Assembly (NCBI RefSeq): GCF_000328665.1
Contig: NC_019977.1
Location: 62,001-126,000 of the forward strand
Direction: 5' to 3'
Length of the DNA stretch: 64,000 nt
Source of the DNA: Methanomethylovorans hollandica DSM 15978
GTDB lineage: Archaea > Halobacteriota > Methanosarcinia > Methanosarcinales > Methanosarcinaceae
This document shows positions 49,890 through 58,342 of the stretch, in pieces. Positions within the stretch are counted from its first letter, which is position 1. Every line of letters starts with the position of its first letter. The translations under genes and the position numbers were made by a program. Under the pieces are notes generated by a model. That model saw only the letters and a program-made list of their open reading frames with translations. It was not told the origin of the DNA and made no database searches.

Positions 49890-49922
49890 CACTTCGCATC
49901 TTAATATATAAAGCGAAGTGAA
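49890..49922 (-). repeat. inverted repeat downstream of tRNA-Arg
   Basis: Read on the minus strand, TTCACTTCGCTT is followed after an AT-rich loop by GCGAAGTG. The arms CACTTCGC/GCGAAGTG (49913-49920 and 49890-49897 in plus coordinates) are a perfect 8-bp pair. It begins about 25 nt after the tRNA-Arg 3' end. The 12-nt TTCACTTCGCTT is identical to that in the element following tRNA-Asp. Confidence 0.6.
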
Positions 49923-49945
49923 TATACAACACATCAGTATTTTTA

Positions 49946-50017
49946 CGTCCCGACCGAGACTTGAACTCGAGTCTAAGGCTCCGCAGGCCTCAAGGATATC
50001 CACTACCCTATCGGGAC
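49946..50017 (-). tRNA. tRNA-Arg (GCG)
   Basis: On the minus strand the acceptor is GTCCCGA/TCGGGAC with discriminator G and no encoded CCA. The D stem is GGGT/ATCC. The anticodon arm GAGGC-CTGCGGA-GCCTT gives anticodon GCG (49982-49984), reading CGC and CGU. The T arm is TCGAG-TTCAAGT-CTCGG. No intron. Confidence 0.93.
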
Positions 50018-50138
50018 AACTGGTTTGATGTCTAATGTACTATTCAAATAAAAGTTTGTTGGTGGATATTGTGAAAGTGAAGTAATAGTCTGTTGTATTT
50101 AAAAAAAGTTAAATCCTGGCAAGTGAATTCAATAGATT

Positions 50139-51320
50139 ATGTCGATGACCATAGGACTTGCAGGAAAACCCAACTCAGGGAAATCCACTTTTTTCAAAGC
50201 TTCCACTCTTGCAGATGTGGAAATAGCAAATTACCCTTTTACCACCATTCATCCCAACAAGGGAGTCACTTATGTGAGGGTAAGATGTCCGTGCATGGAG
50301 CGAGATCACAGATGCGGTAACTGTGTTGAAGGAGTGCGCTATGTACCCATTGAACTCATAGATGTTGCTGGCCTTGTACCCGGCGCTCATATGGGCAAAG
50401 GTCTTGGAAATACTTTTCTGGATGATCTCAGGCAGGCTCAGGCAATCATACATGTAATAGATGCAGCAGGCTGCACAGATATAGAAGGAAACCCTATCGA
50501 TATTGGATGTCATGATCCTGTTGAAGATGTGGAGTTCCTCAACCATGAGATCACAATGTGGATGGTAGGTATACTCAAACGTAATTGGCAAAAGGTATCC
50601 CGCAAGGTCCAGGGAGAGAACCTGAAGATCGAAAGAGTGTTAGCAGAACAACTAGCTGGTGCAGGGGTCGAGGAGCCACAGGTAATTGAATCTCTTCTTA
50701 TGACAAAACTTGATCATAACATTAGCAAATGGACCGATGAAGAAATTATCGATCTGTGTGATAAGATAAGGATGATCAGCAAGCCAATGATCATTGCAGC
50801 CAATAAAGCTGATATTGCACCAGTTCAGAACTTAGAAAAATTAAAGGAGGCGGGAAGATTTGTTGTGTCTACAAGCGCGGCTGCCGAACTTGCCCTTAGG
50901 TCTGCTTCAAAGACCGGAGCTATCAAGTATGATCTTGGTGAAAGTGATTTCTCCATAATCACCCAGGACTTGAGCCCTGCCCAGCAGAAAGCTCTAGATA
51001 GCATTCGCAGCTTTCTGCATAAAATGCACAATACAGGTATTCAGGAATGCATTAACAAAGCGGTTTTCGAACTGCTTGATCTTATAGTTGTGTATCCAGT
51101 GGAAGATGAGGGGAAATGGACAGATAAACAAGGAAGGATGCTACCAGATGCATTTCTTATGAAAAGAGGGTCCAATGCCCATCAGCTTGCATTTAAGGTA
51201 CATTCTGATATAGGCGAAGGTTTTCTGTATGCAGTGGATGCAAAAACAAAGATGAGGCTGGGGGAAAAACACGAACTTGAAAATGGCTCAGTGGTAAAGA
51301 TCGTATCAACAGCAAAATAA
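50139..51320 (+). CDS. OLA1/YchF-type (Obg family) GTP-binding protein with TGS domain
   Basis: 393 residues. The P-loop is GLAGKPNSGKSTFFKAST (about 6-23), G3 is ELIDVAGLVPGAHMGKGLGNTFLDDLR and G4 is IIAANKADIAP. A helical insert separates G3 and G4. The C-terminus has the TGS domain: IVVYPVEDEGKWTDKQGRMLPDAFLMKRGSNAHQLAFKVHSDIGEGFLYAVDAKT. Cysteines in CPCMERDHRCGNC (about 50-62) form a possible zinc site, known in archaeal members. The protein probably binds the ribosome or tRNA and acts in translation quality control. The cis-prenyltransferase-like gene follows 32 nt downstream. Confidence 0.92.
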   Translation: MSMTIGLAGKPNSGKSTFFKASTLADVEIANYPFTTIHPNKGVTYVRVRCPCMERDHRCGNCVEGVRYVPIELIDVAGLVPGAHMGKGLGNTFLDDLRQAQAIIHVIDAAGCTDIEGNPIDIGCHDPVEDVEFLNHEITMWMVGILKRNWQKVSRKVQGENLKIERVLAEQLAGAGVEEPQVIESLLMTKLDHNISKWTDEEIIDLCDKIRMISKPMIIAANKADIAPVQNLEKLKEAGRFVVSTSAAAELALRSASKTGAIKYDLGESDFSIITQDLSPAQQKALDSIRSFLHKMHNTGIQECINKAVFELLDLIVVYPVEDEGKWTDKQGRMLPDAFLMKRGSNAHQLAFKVHSDIGEGFLYAVDAKTKMRLGEKHELENGSVVKIVSTAK

Positions 51321-51352
51321 CAACAAAAGAAAATAATACAAAAGCTGAGCAT

Positions 51353-52027
51353 ATGAAATATAGGAGCATACTAAATTCAGTGTACGAAAAGTATATATTA
51401 AGAGATCTTTCCTTGAATCCCGATTCTGTTCCTGGAAACCTCACTCTGGTAATATCAGAAAGTGATCTACTTTATGAGAATGGAATGGACAAGTTAGGGA
51501 TATATATTCTATGGTGTCTGGAGTTGCACATCAAAGTTATCAGCATATATGTGGATGTGCTGGACACCGAAGAAAACCTTCGGTCAGCAATGATGGTGAG
51601 TTTGTTGGAACCTCTTAGTTTGCTGATGGAGCAGCTTCCTAAAGAAATCGGCTTTGAGATATATAACGCTGCAGGCGAATCTGTTAAAACCAGAAGCGGT
51701 ATGAATCTCATGGTGTACATGGCGATTGATTTTGGTGGCCGCAGTGAGATCACAAAGGCTGTACGAACCATACTTGAAGATGTGAAAATGAAGAAGATCT
51801 CTCCGGAACAAATTGATGAAAAGGCCATAGAATCTCATCTAATGTTGAAACATGAACCTGACCTTGTTATAAGGGCAGGAGGTAAGCATCTGTCAGATTT
51901 CATGATATGGCAGTCTGTCTACTCCGAACTTTTCTTCACGGATGTTAACTGGAGTGGTTTCAGGAAAATAGATCTGCTAAGGATTCTTCGGGATTTCAGG
52001 AAAAGACAGAGAAGGTATGGGAAGTGA
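51353..52027 (+). CDS. NgBR/Nus1-like subunit of a heteromeric cis-prenyltransferase
   Basis: 224 residues of the UppS/cis-prenyltransferase family. The C-terminal half is well conserved: FGGRSEITKAVRTILED, DLVIRAGGKHLSDFMIWQSVYSELFFTDVNW and IDLLRILRDFRKRQRRYGK, with the RxG motif in IRAGG. The N-terminal catalytic motif (DGNGRWA in active enzymes) is missing: the region reads LVISESDLLYENGMDKLGIYIL. This is the pattern of the non-catalytic NgBR/Nus1 subunit, which activates a catalytic partner through its C-terminal RxG. A heteromeric enzyme of this kind has been reported for Methanosarcina mazei (from memory). It would make dolichol-type lipid carriers for glycosylation. The catalytic partner is not in the window. 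Confidence 0.85.
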   Translation: MKYRSILNSVYEKYILRDLSLNPDSVPGNLTLVISESDLLYENGMDKLGIYILWCLELHIKVISIYVDVLDTEENLRSAMMVSLLEPLSLLMEQLPKEIGFEIYNAAGESVKTRSGMNLMVYMAIDFGGRSEITKAVRTILEDVKMKKISPEQIDEKAIESHLMLKHEPDLVIRAGGKHLSDFMIWQSVYSELFFTDVNWSGFRKIDLLRILRDFRKRQRRYGK

Positions 52028-52453
52028 TCATATTTTGCGCTGCATTCTCACAGCGTTGTCATCAAGATAATAACCTTCAACACTCTCTTTTTCTTTGAAG
52101 CCATTTGCCTGGTAGAATCTCTGTCCATCTAAATTCTTTTCTCTTACCTCTAGGGTCATGCTCTTATATCCATAATATCGGGCAATGCTTATGCACTTCT
52201 GCAATAATAATGAACCGATTCCGTGTTTTCTTTGTGTGGGATGTACTGCAATACTGAGCAGATGAGCGTTGCTCTTGAATGTGCCTAATATGGCATACCC
52301 GATTATCTTCTTTTTGTCTTCGTATACAATAAAACCAGGATTTTCCAGATTAGACCTGAAAAGAAAATCTGGCCAGGGTACAGGAAATGACAGATCTTCT
52401 ATAGCAACTATTTCTAATATATCCTTCTCCTGAGCTTCACGTATAATATACAT
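52028..52453 (-). CDS. GNAT N-acetyltransferase, RimI-like
   Basis: 141 residues with the GNAT fold. IIREAQEKDILEIVAIEDLSFPVPW opens the family. The acetyl-CoA loop is LSIAVHPTQRKHGIGSLLLQKCI, followed by YGYKSMTLEVREKNLDGQRFYQANGFKEKESVEGYY. RimI/Ard1-type enzymes acetylate protein N-termini. The gene abuts the convergent gene with no space between stops. It is divergent from the zinc-ribbon gene at 52508. Confidence 0.9.
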   Translation of the reverse strand: MYIIREAQEKDILEIVAIEDLSFPVPWPDFLFRSNLENPGFIVYEDKKKIIGYAILGTFKSNAHLLSIAVHPTQRKHGIGSLLLQKCISIARYYGYKSMTLEVREKNLDGQRFYQANGFKEKESVEGYYLDDNAVRMQRKI

Positions 52454-52507
52454 CTTCAGTCTTTATGAACAGTACAGTATTTATAATTGGTATCAGAAGT
52501 GGTTACT

Positions 52508-52999
52508 ATGTATGGGGTAATAGTATGTAATAAATGCAGGATGCACGCACAGATCATAACAGTGGGTACTTCCAGGACTGTGCAATGTCAGAGATGTGGT
52601 GCACGACTGGAGGTGAGGAAGCTGCAATTGATCAGCACTTCTGAGAATCGTAATGAAGTTGTCAAAAACCGGACTTTAATGCAGGCAAAGTTAGAGGCAA
52701 ACGTTCCTGTTAATTCGATACATGCAGCAGTTCTTAACTGCCAGATATCTCAGAAAAATACTATTAATGGCAATGTATATTCATACATGCCGGATGATGG
52801 CAGAAATGTCCGTAGCAAAGATCCTGTTAAGATCATCCTTGACAATATTTCCGATCAGGCTGAAATAAGTCTAGATGAACTTGAAGAGAAATGTTCAGTA
52901 CTTGGCATAGAAAAAGATCTGATTGTGAAGGTGATTACAAGGTTATTGGAAACCGGAGATCTGTATTCTCCTGAAAGCGGAAAGGTTAAAAAAGTATGA
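52508..52999 (+). CDS. zinc-ribbon and winged-helix protein (DUF5817-like)
   Basis: 163 residues from ATG 52508 (MYGVIVCNKC); a TATA-like sequence about 28 nt upstream suggests a near-leaderless message. The N-terminus is a zinc ribbon, CNKC...CQRC (about 7-40), with KCRMHAQIITVGTSRTVQCQRCGARLEV. The C-terminal about 65 residues are a winged helix: DPVKIILDNISDQAEISLDELEEKC ... IVKVITRLLETGDLYSPESGKVKKV. Such proteins in archaea are probably DNA-binding or replication/transcription factors. The C-terminal winged helix resembles those that follow MCM-type helicases. No target is evident. Confidence 0.8.
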   Translation: MYGVIVCNKCRMHAQIITVGTSRTVQCQRCGARLEVRKLQLISTSENRNEVVKNRTLMQAKLEANVPVNSIHAAVLNCQISQKNTINGNVYSYMPDDGRNVRSKDPVKIILDNISDQAEISLDELEEKCSVLGIEKDLIVKVITRLLETGDLYSPESGKVKKV

Positions 53000-53119
53000 T
53001 TTTACATCTCTTGCAGCACATTCTTAATTATACAAAAGCTTATTTAAAAAGAGTACCTATATATGCTGCTTTAATAATGCACTTCTGAAATATACAGAAC
53101 ACTTTTGATTGGTTAGAAC

Positions 53120-54397
53120 ATGGCAGATATAACCCTTGATATAATTGAGCTTTTGCTTACCACTCATATATTCAATAAATATTCTGAATTGGAAATAAAT
53201 GATCTTCCAAAAAATATACGGAAGAATTACTGGAGCCGGGAAAAAAGGACAGTCCCGAGGCCGATATTAGTATCAAGTTCGGATGTCGAGAAGCTTTTTG
53301 AGGTAAAGGAGTTCAAGGGAGAGGTAAGATCACTGCCTTTCATAGATTTCAATGAACGCGATTTTCGCATTCGTCTCACGGCTTTTGAGGTAGCTGCAGA
53401 ATGGTTCGAGAAAAGGGAAGGGGCACTTGAAAAAATAGCACATAACCCATGTCTGGCATACTACTACGAGAAGAAGAAATTAGAGGGTGCAAATTATGCT
53501 GACGCCCGCAGCAAGATAGGGCCAAAGGAAGTTGACAGAGAGTGGATAGAGTCTCTGATAAATGCCATTGCTGCTGAGGAAGGGGGCGATGATATGCTTA
53601 AACTTGTCCAGATCAAGGCTCCTGAGGATATTGTTCAGCCTTTGAGAGACCTTGTCCTCTCAAAAGAACAGGAGGCAGAGGTGGAGAAGATAGTAAAGGC
53701 CATTCAATATAGGGATTACCTCAATAAAATAGGTCTTTATGATATAGGAAAGATCCTCATGGTGGGCCCACCGGGTACTGGCAAGACCAGTGTTGCAAGG
53801 GCAATGTCAGAACGCCTTGCAATACCCTTTGTTGAGGTCAAGCTCTCTATGATCACTGATCAGTATCTCGGAGAAACAGCAAAGAACATAGACAGAGTGT
53901 TCGCCCTTGCAAAAAGGTTGAATCCTTGCATCCTTTTTATAGATGAATTTGATTTTGTAGCCAAGACAAGAACATCTGATGAGCATGCAGCTTTGAAGAG
54001 AGCTGTAAATACTTTACTCAAGGCCATAGATGATATAAGCCTCACAAGGGATGGAGTGTTGCTTATGGCAGCTACGAACCACCCAAGAATGCTAGATTCT
54101 GCAGCCTGGAGAAGATTTGATGAGATCATGAATTTCCCGCTGCCAGACGAGGAAATGAGAAAACACATCCTTGATATCATCACCAAACCTATACCAGGTG
54201 AATTTGACAACTTTGAAATAGCAGCTCTCACTGAAGGATACAGCGGATCTGATCTGAGGATGGTCATAAGAGAAAGCGTACTCACTGCCCTTGTCGAGGA
54301 AAGGACTGAACTAACCCAGCAAGATATGCTCAATGCTGTCGATGCTTTTAATGAAAGGGCCGTTATAAAAACAGACGAATATTCCGATCAGGTCTAA
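53120..54397 (+). CDS. archaeal AAA ATPase (Cdc48/proteasome-ATPase-like)
   Basis: 425 residues. An N-terminal about 190-residue region without a recognised domain precedes one AAA module. The module has Walker A MVGPPGTGKTSVARAMSERL (about 214-233), the pore-loop region KLSMITDQYLGETAKNIDRVF, Walker B CILFIDEFDFVAK, sensor 1 LLMAATNHPRML and arginine fingers in AAWRRFDEIMNFPLP. The C-terminal lid is GYSGSDLRMVIRESVLTAL. It probably forms a hexameric unfoldase or remodeller. No HbYX motif for proteasome docking is at the C-terminus (DEYSDQV). The next gene starts 5 nt downstream, so the two are co-transcribed. Confidence 0.88.
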   Translation: MADITLDIIELLLTTHIFNKYSELEINDLPKNIRKNYWSREKRTVPRPILVSSSDVEKLFEVKEFKGEVRSLPFIDFNERDFRIRLTAFEVAAEWFEKREGALEKIAHNPCLAYYYEKKKLEGANYADARSKIGPKEVDREWIESLINAIAAEEGGDDMLKLVQIKAPEDIVQPLRDLVLSKEQEAEVEKIVKAIQYRDYLNKIGLYDIGKILMVGPPGTGKTSVARAMSERLAIPFVEVKLSMITDQYLGETAKNIDRVFALAKRLNPCILFIDEFDFVAKTRTSDEHAALKRAVNTLLKAIDDISLTRDGVLLMAATNHPRMLDSAAWRRFDEIMNFPLPDEEMRKHILDIITKPIPGEFDNFEIAALTEGYSGSDLRMVIRESVLTALVEERTELTQQDMLNAVDAFNERAVIKTDEYSDQV

Positions 54398-54402
54398 TAC
54401 AC

Positions 54403-55143
54403 ATGAAGATCACTCTTCTGGGAACAGGTGATGCTCCCGGCACTCCTGTAATAGGATGCACATGCCCGACCTGCATTGATGCTCAAAACGGTGGGCGCAG
54501 CAAGAGAACAAGGTTTTCTATACTCGTAGAGTCGCAAAACGGAAAGGTGCTTGTGGATACAGGTCCTGACCTACGTTCTCAGCTACTTGTTAATGGTGTA
54601 CACCATGTCGATGGTGTGATCTGGACACATACACATTATGATCATTTTGCAGGTTTTGCTGAATTCCACAGGGTGCAGTACAACGTTGATGTCTATGGAA
54701 TAAAAGAAACCCTGAATTACATTCTGGAATATCTGCATTATATGCACCCCAGGCACCATGAGGTAAAGATGTACAGTCCTTTTTTGCTTATAGGTCTGGA
54801 ATTCACACTTTTTGAAGTGGTGCATCCTCCCGCTAAAAGACCCGTTGGAGTAATGATCAAAGAAGGTAACAAAAAAGTAGTTATTACTGGGGACACACAG
54901 CGCAATATATCTGGCAGAAGCCTTGAGCTTATAGAGAACCCGGACCTTCTCATAGCCGATGCAATAGTGCCACCTACTGTGGAAGTGAAAAAGCACATGA
55001 ATTCGGAAGAGGCTTTGGACCTGGCCAGGTCAATTGGTGCAAAAAGAGTTGTTTTTACTCATCTGAGCCACTATTTTGCACCACATGAAATAGCCTCTAA
55101 AGAATTGCCTCTGGGGTTCGATGGAATGGAAATAAACGTATAG
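54403..55143 (+). CDS. metallo-beta-lactamase fold hydrolase, PhnP-like
   Basis: 246 residues. MKITLLGTGDAPGTPVIGCTCPTCIDA gives the PhnP-type start with CxCPxC, a structural zinc site. LVDTGPDLRSQLL and the active-site HTHYDHFAG (about 74-82) follow, then ITGDT and VFTHLSHYF supply later metal ligands. PhnP is a cyclic ribosyl phosphate phosphodiesterase of phosphonate breakdown. No phn genes are present here, so the actual substrate is open. Its tight pairing with the AAA ATPase suggests another role, perhaps RNA or nucleotide hydrolysis. Confidence 0.88.
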   Translation: MKITLLGTGDAPGTPVIGCTCPTCIDAQNGGRSKRTRFSILVESQNGKVLVDTGPDLRSQLLVNGVHHVDGVIWTHTHYDHFAGFAEFHRVQYNVDVYGIKETLNYILEYLHYMHPRHHEVKMYSPFLLIGLEFTLFEVVHPPAKRPVGVMIKEGNKKVVITGDTQRNISGRSLELIENPDLLIADAIVPPTVEVKKHMNSEEALDLARSIGAKRVVFTHLSHYFAPHEIASKELPLGFDGMEINV

Positions 55144-55162
55144 CCAGCTACAAGGATATAAA

Positions 55163-56071
55163 TCACGTCCTTCGCTTTTTTCCATTTGCTCCAGCTTCGA
55201 TCTGCTCCCGTAGTTCTCTTAATCTTCTTCTGTTTTTGAGATAATTTACAATGGTTATTATGGCCAGTGTACTCAAAATAGTTCCGGCAATAAGAAGGCC
55301 CTTAGGTGCCGATTTCGCATAAAATTTTACTCCTATGACCTTTAATGTATTGGATGGTGCTTGGATTTCCGTCTTGAATACGGTTTCGAACATATTTGCC
55401 AAGGAACTTTTCTCCGTACCCATATTATACCATACAATATTCATTCTTCCTCTGTCGTCAAAATATATCTGGTCTGCATCAGGTCTTGCTCTGCCTATAA
55501 AGGAATTACCTGTTGTATAGCCTTCAGGCAGTACAAAACGCACTACTGATGGTGTCTGAGCAACATGCAGAAAATTCCGGCCTGATGGAATGGTCATTGT
55601 ATATGCTACATAACCTCTGATGGGCTCACTGAAATTCAGATAGATATGTTTTTGTCCTTTTATCACCTCTTCAGAAATTGTGTAATTAAGGGATGATACT
55701 TTTTGTTCCTTTGCATAATTCTTAAAAAGGCTGACAGAGGAGTTAGTATTATTTGCATAGTCTGCTATGACTACTATGTTTGACAGTATCTCTGCATCTC
55801 TTTTCGTGAGATCTTCCAGGGGTATAATGTCCAATACAGATTCGTTGTCAATTATGTTCACAACTTTTGCACTGGAATTTGCAGACAGGTAAAAAGTACT
55901 GGTCCTTGCAAAACTATCGTTGAGCTGGCTTCCATTGAGAAACACATCAAATTCATAGATCGAAGGATCAGGTGTATTCGGATCATTTTCCAAAGGCACT
56001 AATTCGTCTATGCATCCGGACAGAGAAACTACTGCCAGGAAACAGGCAATCAGCAGAATATATCTATTCAT
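55163..56071 (-). CDS. DUF5803-like lipoprotein with C-terminal membrane helix
   Basis: 302 residues from ATG 56071 (MNRYILLIACFLAVVSLSGC); an earlier ATG at 56089 is possible. LSGC is a lipobox, so the N-terminal cysteine would be lipid-anchored. The external domain has many NxS/T sequons and a segment RNFLHVAQTPSVVRFVLPEGYTTGNSF. A membrane helix at about 263-283 (LLIAGTILSTLAIITIVNYL) is followed by a basic tail KNRRRLRELREQI. DUF5803 is an archaeal family without known function. The gene is downstream of the ABC transporter genes on the same strand, about 50 nt away. Confidence 0.8.
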   Translation of the reverse strand: MNRYILLIACFLAVVSLSGCIDELVPLENDPNTPDPSIYEFDVFLNGSQLNDSFARTSTFYLSANSSAKVVNIIDNESVLDIIPLEDLTKRDAEILSNIVVIADYANNTNSSVSLFKNYAKEQKVSSLNYTISEEVIKGQKHIYLNFSEPIRGYVAYTMTIPSGRNFLHVAQTPSVVRFVLPEGYTTGNSFIGRARPDADQIYFDDRGRMNIVWYNMGTEKSSLANMFETVFKTEIQAPSNTLKVIGVKFYAKSAPKGLLIAGTILSTLAIITIVNYLKNRRRLRELREQIEAGANGKKRRT

Positions 56072-56123
56072 TGTTCTATCAAAGATCATATTATTAATTC
56101 AATATATCGCTTTCAGTTAGTTA

Positions 56124-56921
56124 TCAAACTATGAGTTTTTTCTTCATGAGATTCATGGAAAGTATAAAAAAAAGTATAGATGCCAGCAATATCCATACCA
56201 CGTCTGACAGCAGAGATAATTCTAAAGAACCATAGGCAAGTGTCCTTATGACCCTTACTATATGTGTGAGTGGTAAGAAGGCCAAAGCAAGGTATTGGAT
56301 TGGCTCAGGCAGTACTTCCAGGGGGAAAAATGTTCCGCTAAACAGGAACATAGGTGTAATGAATAGCAGTGCAGGATAATTCAGAGCCATGATGTTCGGC
56401 GTCATTGCGGTAAAACACATGGCTATGCAGGCAAACAGCAATCCTCCTAGGAATGCAAAAGGAATAATTAAAAGTGCATATTTTAGATCGATCAGACCAA
56501 AGGCTGCGATCACAGGTACCATTACAAAGGCATTTATCGTACTGCGTGTGGCTCCCCACAACAACTCACCTGCGATGACATCCTCTATAATGAGGGGAGT
56601 AGCTATGATAGCATCGAATGTCTTTTGGTAATACATTCTCACATAAGAACCATAGGTGCACTCAAAGAAAGACGCATACATGACAGAAACTGCTATGAGG
56701 GCTGGGGCTATAAATTGTGCATAGGACATACCATTTATCTCATCCACAAATGTCCCAAGTCCGAGTCCCATTGCCAGCAGGTATAGTATGGGTTCTAAGA
56801 AAGGTGGCAGAAAATTAAGTTTAACGTTCTTCATGAAAACATCCTTGTTCCTTAACCAGACCTTTAATAGCCTTCTGTTCAGTTCGGGAATTTGGAAATA
56901 TTGCATATAGGACATGTTCAC
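56124..56921 (-). CDS. ABC-2 type transporter permease
   Basis: 265 residues with six predicted helices and the ABC-2 pattern. VWLRNKDVFMKNVKLNFLPPFLEPILYLLAMGLGLGTFV comes first. GMSYAQFIAPALIAVSVMYASFFECTYGSYVRMYYQKTFDAIIATPL follows, then the later MFLFSGTFFPLEVLPEPIQYLALAFLPLTHIVRVIR. It is the membrane partner of the ATPase encoded directly upstream; the genes overlap in ATGA. Such exporters (DrrAB/NodIJ type) move lipids, drugs or polysaccharides; the substrate is unknown. Confidence 0.92.
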   Translation of the reverse strand: MNMSYMQYFQIPELNRRLLKVWLRNKDVFMKNVKLNFLPPFLEPILYLLAMGLGLGTFVDEINGMSYAQFIAPALIAVSVMYASFFECTYGSYVRMYYQKTFDAIIATPLIIEDVIAGELLWGATRSTINAFVMVPVIAAFGLIDLKYALLIIPFAFLGGLLFACIAMCFTAMTPNIMALNYPALLFITPMFLFSGTFFPLEVLPEPIQYLALAFLPLTHIVRVIRTLAYGSLELSLLSDVVWILLASILFFILSMNLMKKKLIV

Positions 56922-57835
56922 TCCCTCAGTTTTCTGCCTGTGAGTTTAAGGAACACATCTTCAAGGGTTGCCTTTCGTGTGGTCATTTTATCCAAAGAGC
57001 ATTCCTTACTGAGCTGGTCTGTGATATGTGTTGGGTCATTTGTATATATCACTATGATATCTCCCATAACTTCATAGCTGGAATCACTTTTTTGCAGGCA
57101 CTCTACAATTTCCGAATGGTTGTTAACTTCCACCACACCACTGCCTATGTGATCATTTATTATCTGGCCAGGCTCGCCTTCTACGATTATTTTCCCATAG
57201 TCCATTACAACAAGCCTGTCACATAATTTTTCTGCTTCATCCAGATAATGGGTTGTAAGCACAATGGTGACCCCACTTTTTTTCAGAAAGCGTAGTTTAT
57301 CCCATATTAGATGCCTCGCCTGAGGATCAAGCCCCACAGTAGGTTCATCAAGTATTATCAAGCTAGGTTTGTTCAAGAGTGCCCTGGCAAGCACAAGACG
57401 GCGTTTCATGCCCCCTGACAGGGATTCTGGCATCGAGTTCTTTTTGTCACGAAGCTGCACGAAATCCAGGAGCTCTTCAATACGTTTATCTGCTTCTATT
57501 GGAGGAATATCAAAGTATCGGGAGTAATTCCTGAGGTTTTCATACACAGTAAAATCAGGGTCCAGATTGTTCTCCTGGGGTACGATTCCCATGTATTTTT
57601 TTATCTCTCGTTGATGGGCAGATACGTCCATACCAAAAACTTCAAGCTTGCCAGATGTTTTGGGTGAAACACACTGGATCATTTTCATAGTGGTAGTCTT
57701 TCCTGCACCATTGGGACCTAAAAATCCGAACATTTCCCCCTCTTTCACCTGAAAACTTACTCCATCAACGGCTGTGAGTTTACTGTATCTTTTGAAGAGA
57801 CCCTCTGCCTGGATTATAGTATTTATGGTCACCAT
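56918..57835 (-). CDS. ABC-2 type transporter ATP-binding protein
   Basis: 305 residues from ATG 57835 (MVTINTIIQAEGLFKRY); a longer frame reaches back to 57943 but lacks family similarity. Walker A is GFLGPNGAGKTTTMKMI, the Q-loop is IVPQENNLDPDFT, the signature is LSGGMKRRLVLARALLNKP and Walker B is SLIILDEPTVGLDPQ with the H-loop VLTTHYLDEAEKLCDRL. A C-terminal about 80-residue domain follows. It pairs with the adjacent permease as an exporter. It is divergent from the fasciclin gene. Confidence 0.95.
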   Translation of the reverse strand: MVTINTIIQAEGLFKRYSKLTAVDGVSFQVKEGEMFGFLGPNGAGKTTTMKMIQCVSPKTSGKLEVFGMDVSAHQREIKKYMGIVPQENNLDPDFTVYENLRNYSRYFDIPPIEADKRIEELLDFVQLRDKKNSMPESLSGGMKRRLVLARALLNKPSLIILDEPTVGLDPQARHLIWDKLRFLKKSGVTIVLTTHYLDEAEKLCDRLVVMDYGKIIVEGEPGQIINDHIGSGVVEVNNHSEIVECLQKSDSSYEVMGDIIVIYTNDPTHITDQLSKECSLDKMTTRKATLEDVFLKLTGRKLRE

Positions 57836-57934
57836 CTTGTTATATGGCGGGGGATGTGTTCTTATGCTTTTCGATGGGTGATCAATTACGCAAAGTTTAT
57901 GACAGAAGCTTTCCTCCTTATTATAGGAGCTTAT

Positions 57935-58342
57935 ATGGCACAACTACAGAACATAATACGGACAGCACAAGAAAAAAGGTCTTTTCAGACCCTCCTTAAA
58001 GCCGCAGAGATACTGGGTCTAATTGATAAATACAGCAATACAGGTCCTTTTACTGTGTTCGCACCAGTGGAGTCGGCCTTTGAGGTGATACCTGAAGAGG
58101 TCATAGAGGAGGCATTTGCTGATATTCCCTATTTGATGGGGATCATAAATTATCATATAGTTGAAGGCAAATATGTGTTGCAGGATCTTCAGAACATTGA
58201 TTTCCTCAAAACTATAAGTGGTAAAGAACTGAGAATAAAACATAATGGTACTATTGTGGTCGATACCGCCAATATAATAGAGCCAGATATTGAATGCAGT
58301 AATGGTGTCATCCATGCTATAAGTGATATCCTGGTTCCATAA
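57935..58342 (+). CDS. single fasciclin (FAS1) domain protein
   Basis: 135 residues from ATG 57935, with AGGAG 6 nt upstream. The entire protein is one FAS1 domain: IIRTAQEKRSFQTLLKAAEILGLIDKYSNTGPFTVFAPVESAFEVIP (H1), then YHIVEGKYVLQDLQ and the C-terminal NGVIHAISDILVP (H2). FAS1 domains mediate adhesion in many organisms. No signal peptide is present, so if it is exported the route is not visible; a cytoplasmic function is possible. It is monocistronic, divergent from the ABC transporter. Confidence 0.9.
   Translation: MAQLQNIIRTAQEKRSFQTLLKAAEILGLIDKYSNTGPFTVFAPVESAFEVIPEEVIEEAFADIPYLMGIINYHIVEGKYVLQDLQNIDFLKTISGKELRIKHNGTIVVDTANIIEPDIECSNGVIHAISDILVP

Noticed and set aside
49714-49911. 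65-codon ORF upstream of tRNA-Arg
   Set aside because: No ribosome-binding site or recognisable relatives; it runs into the inverted repeat after the tRNA.
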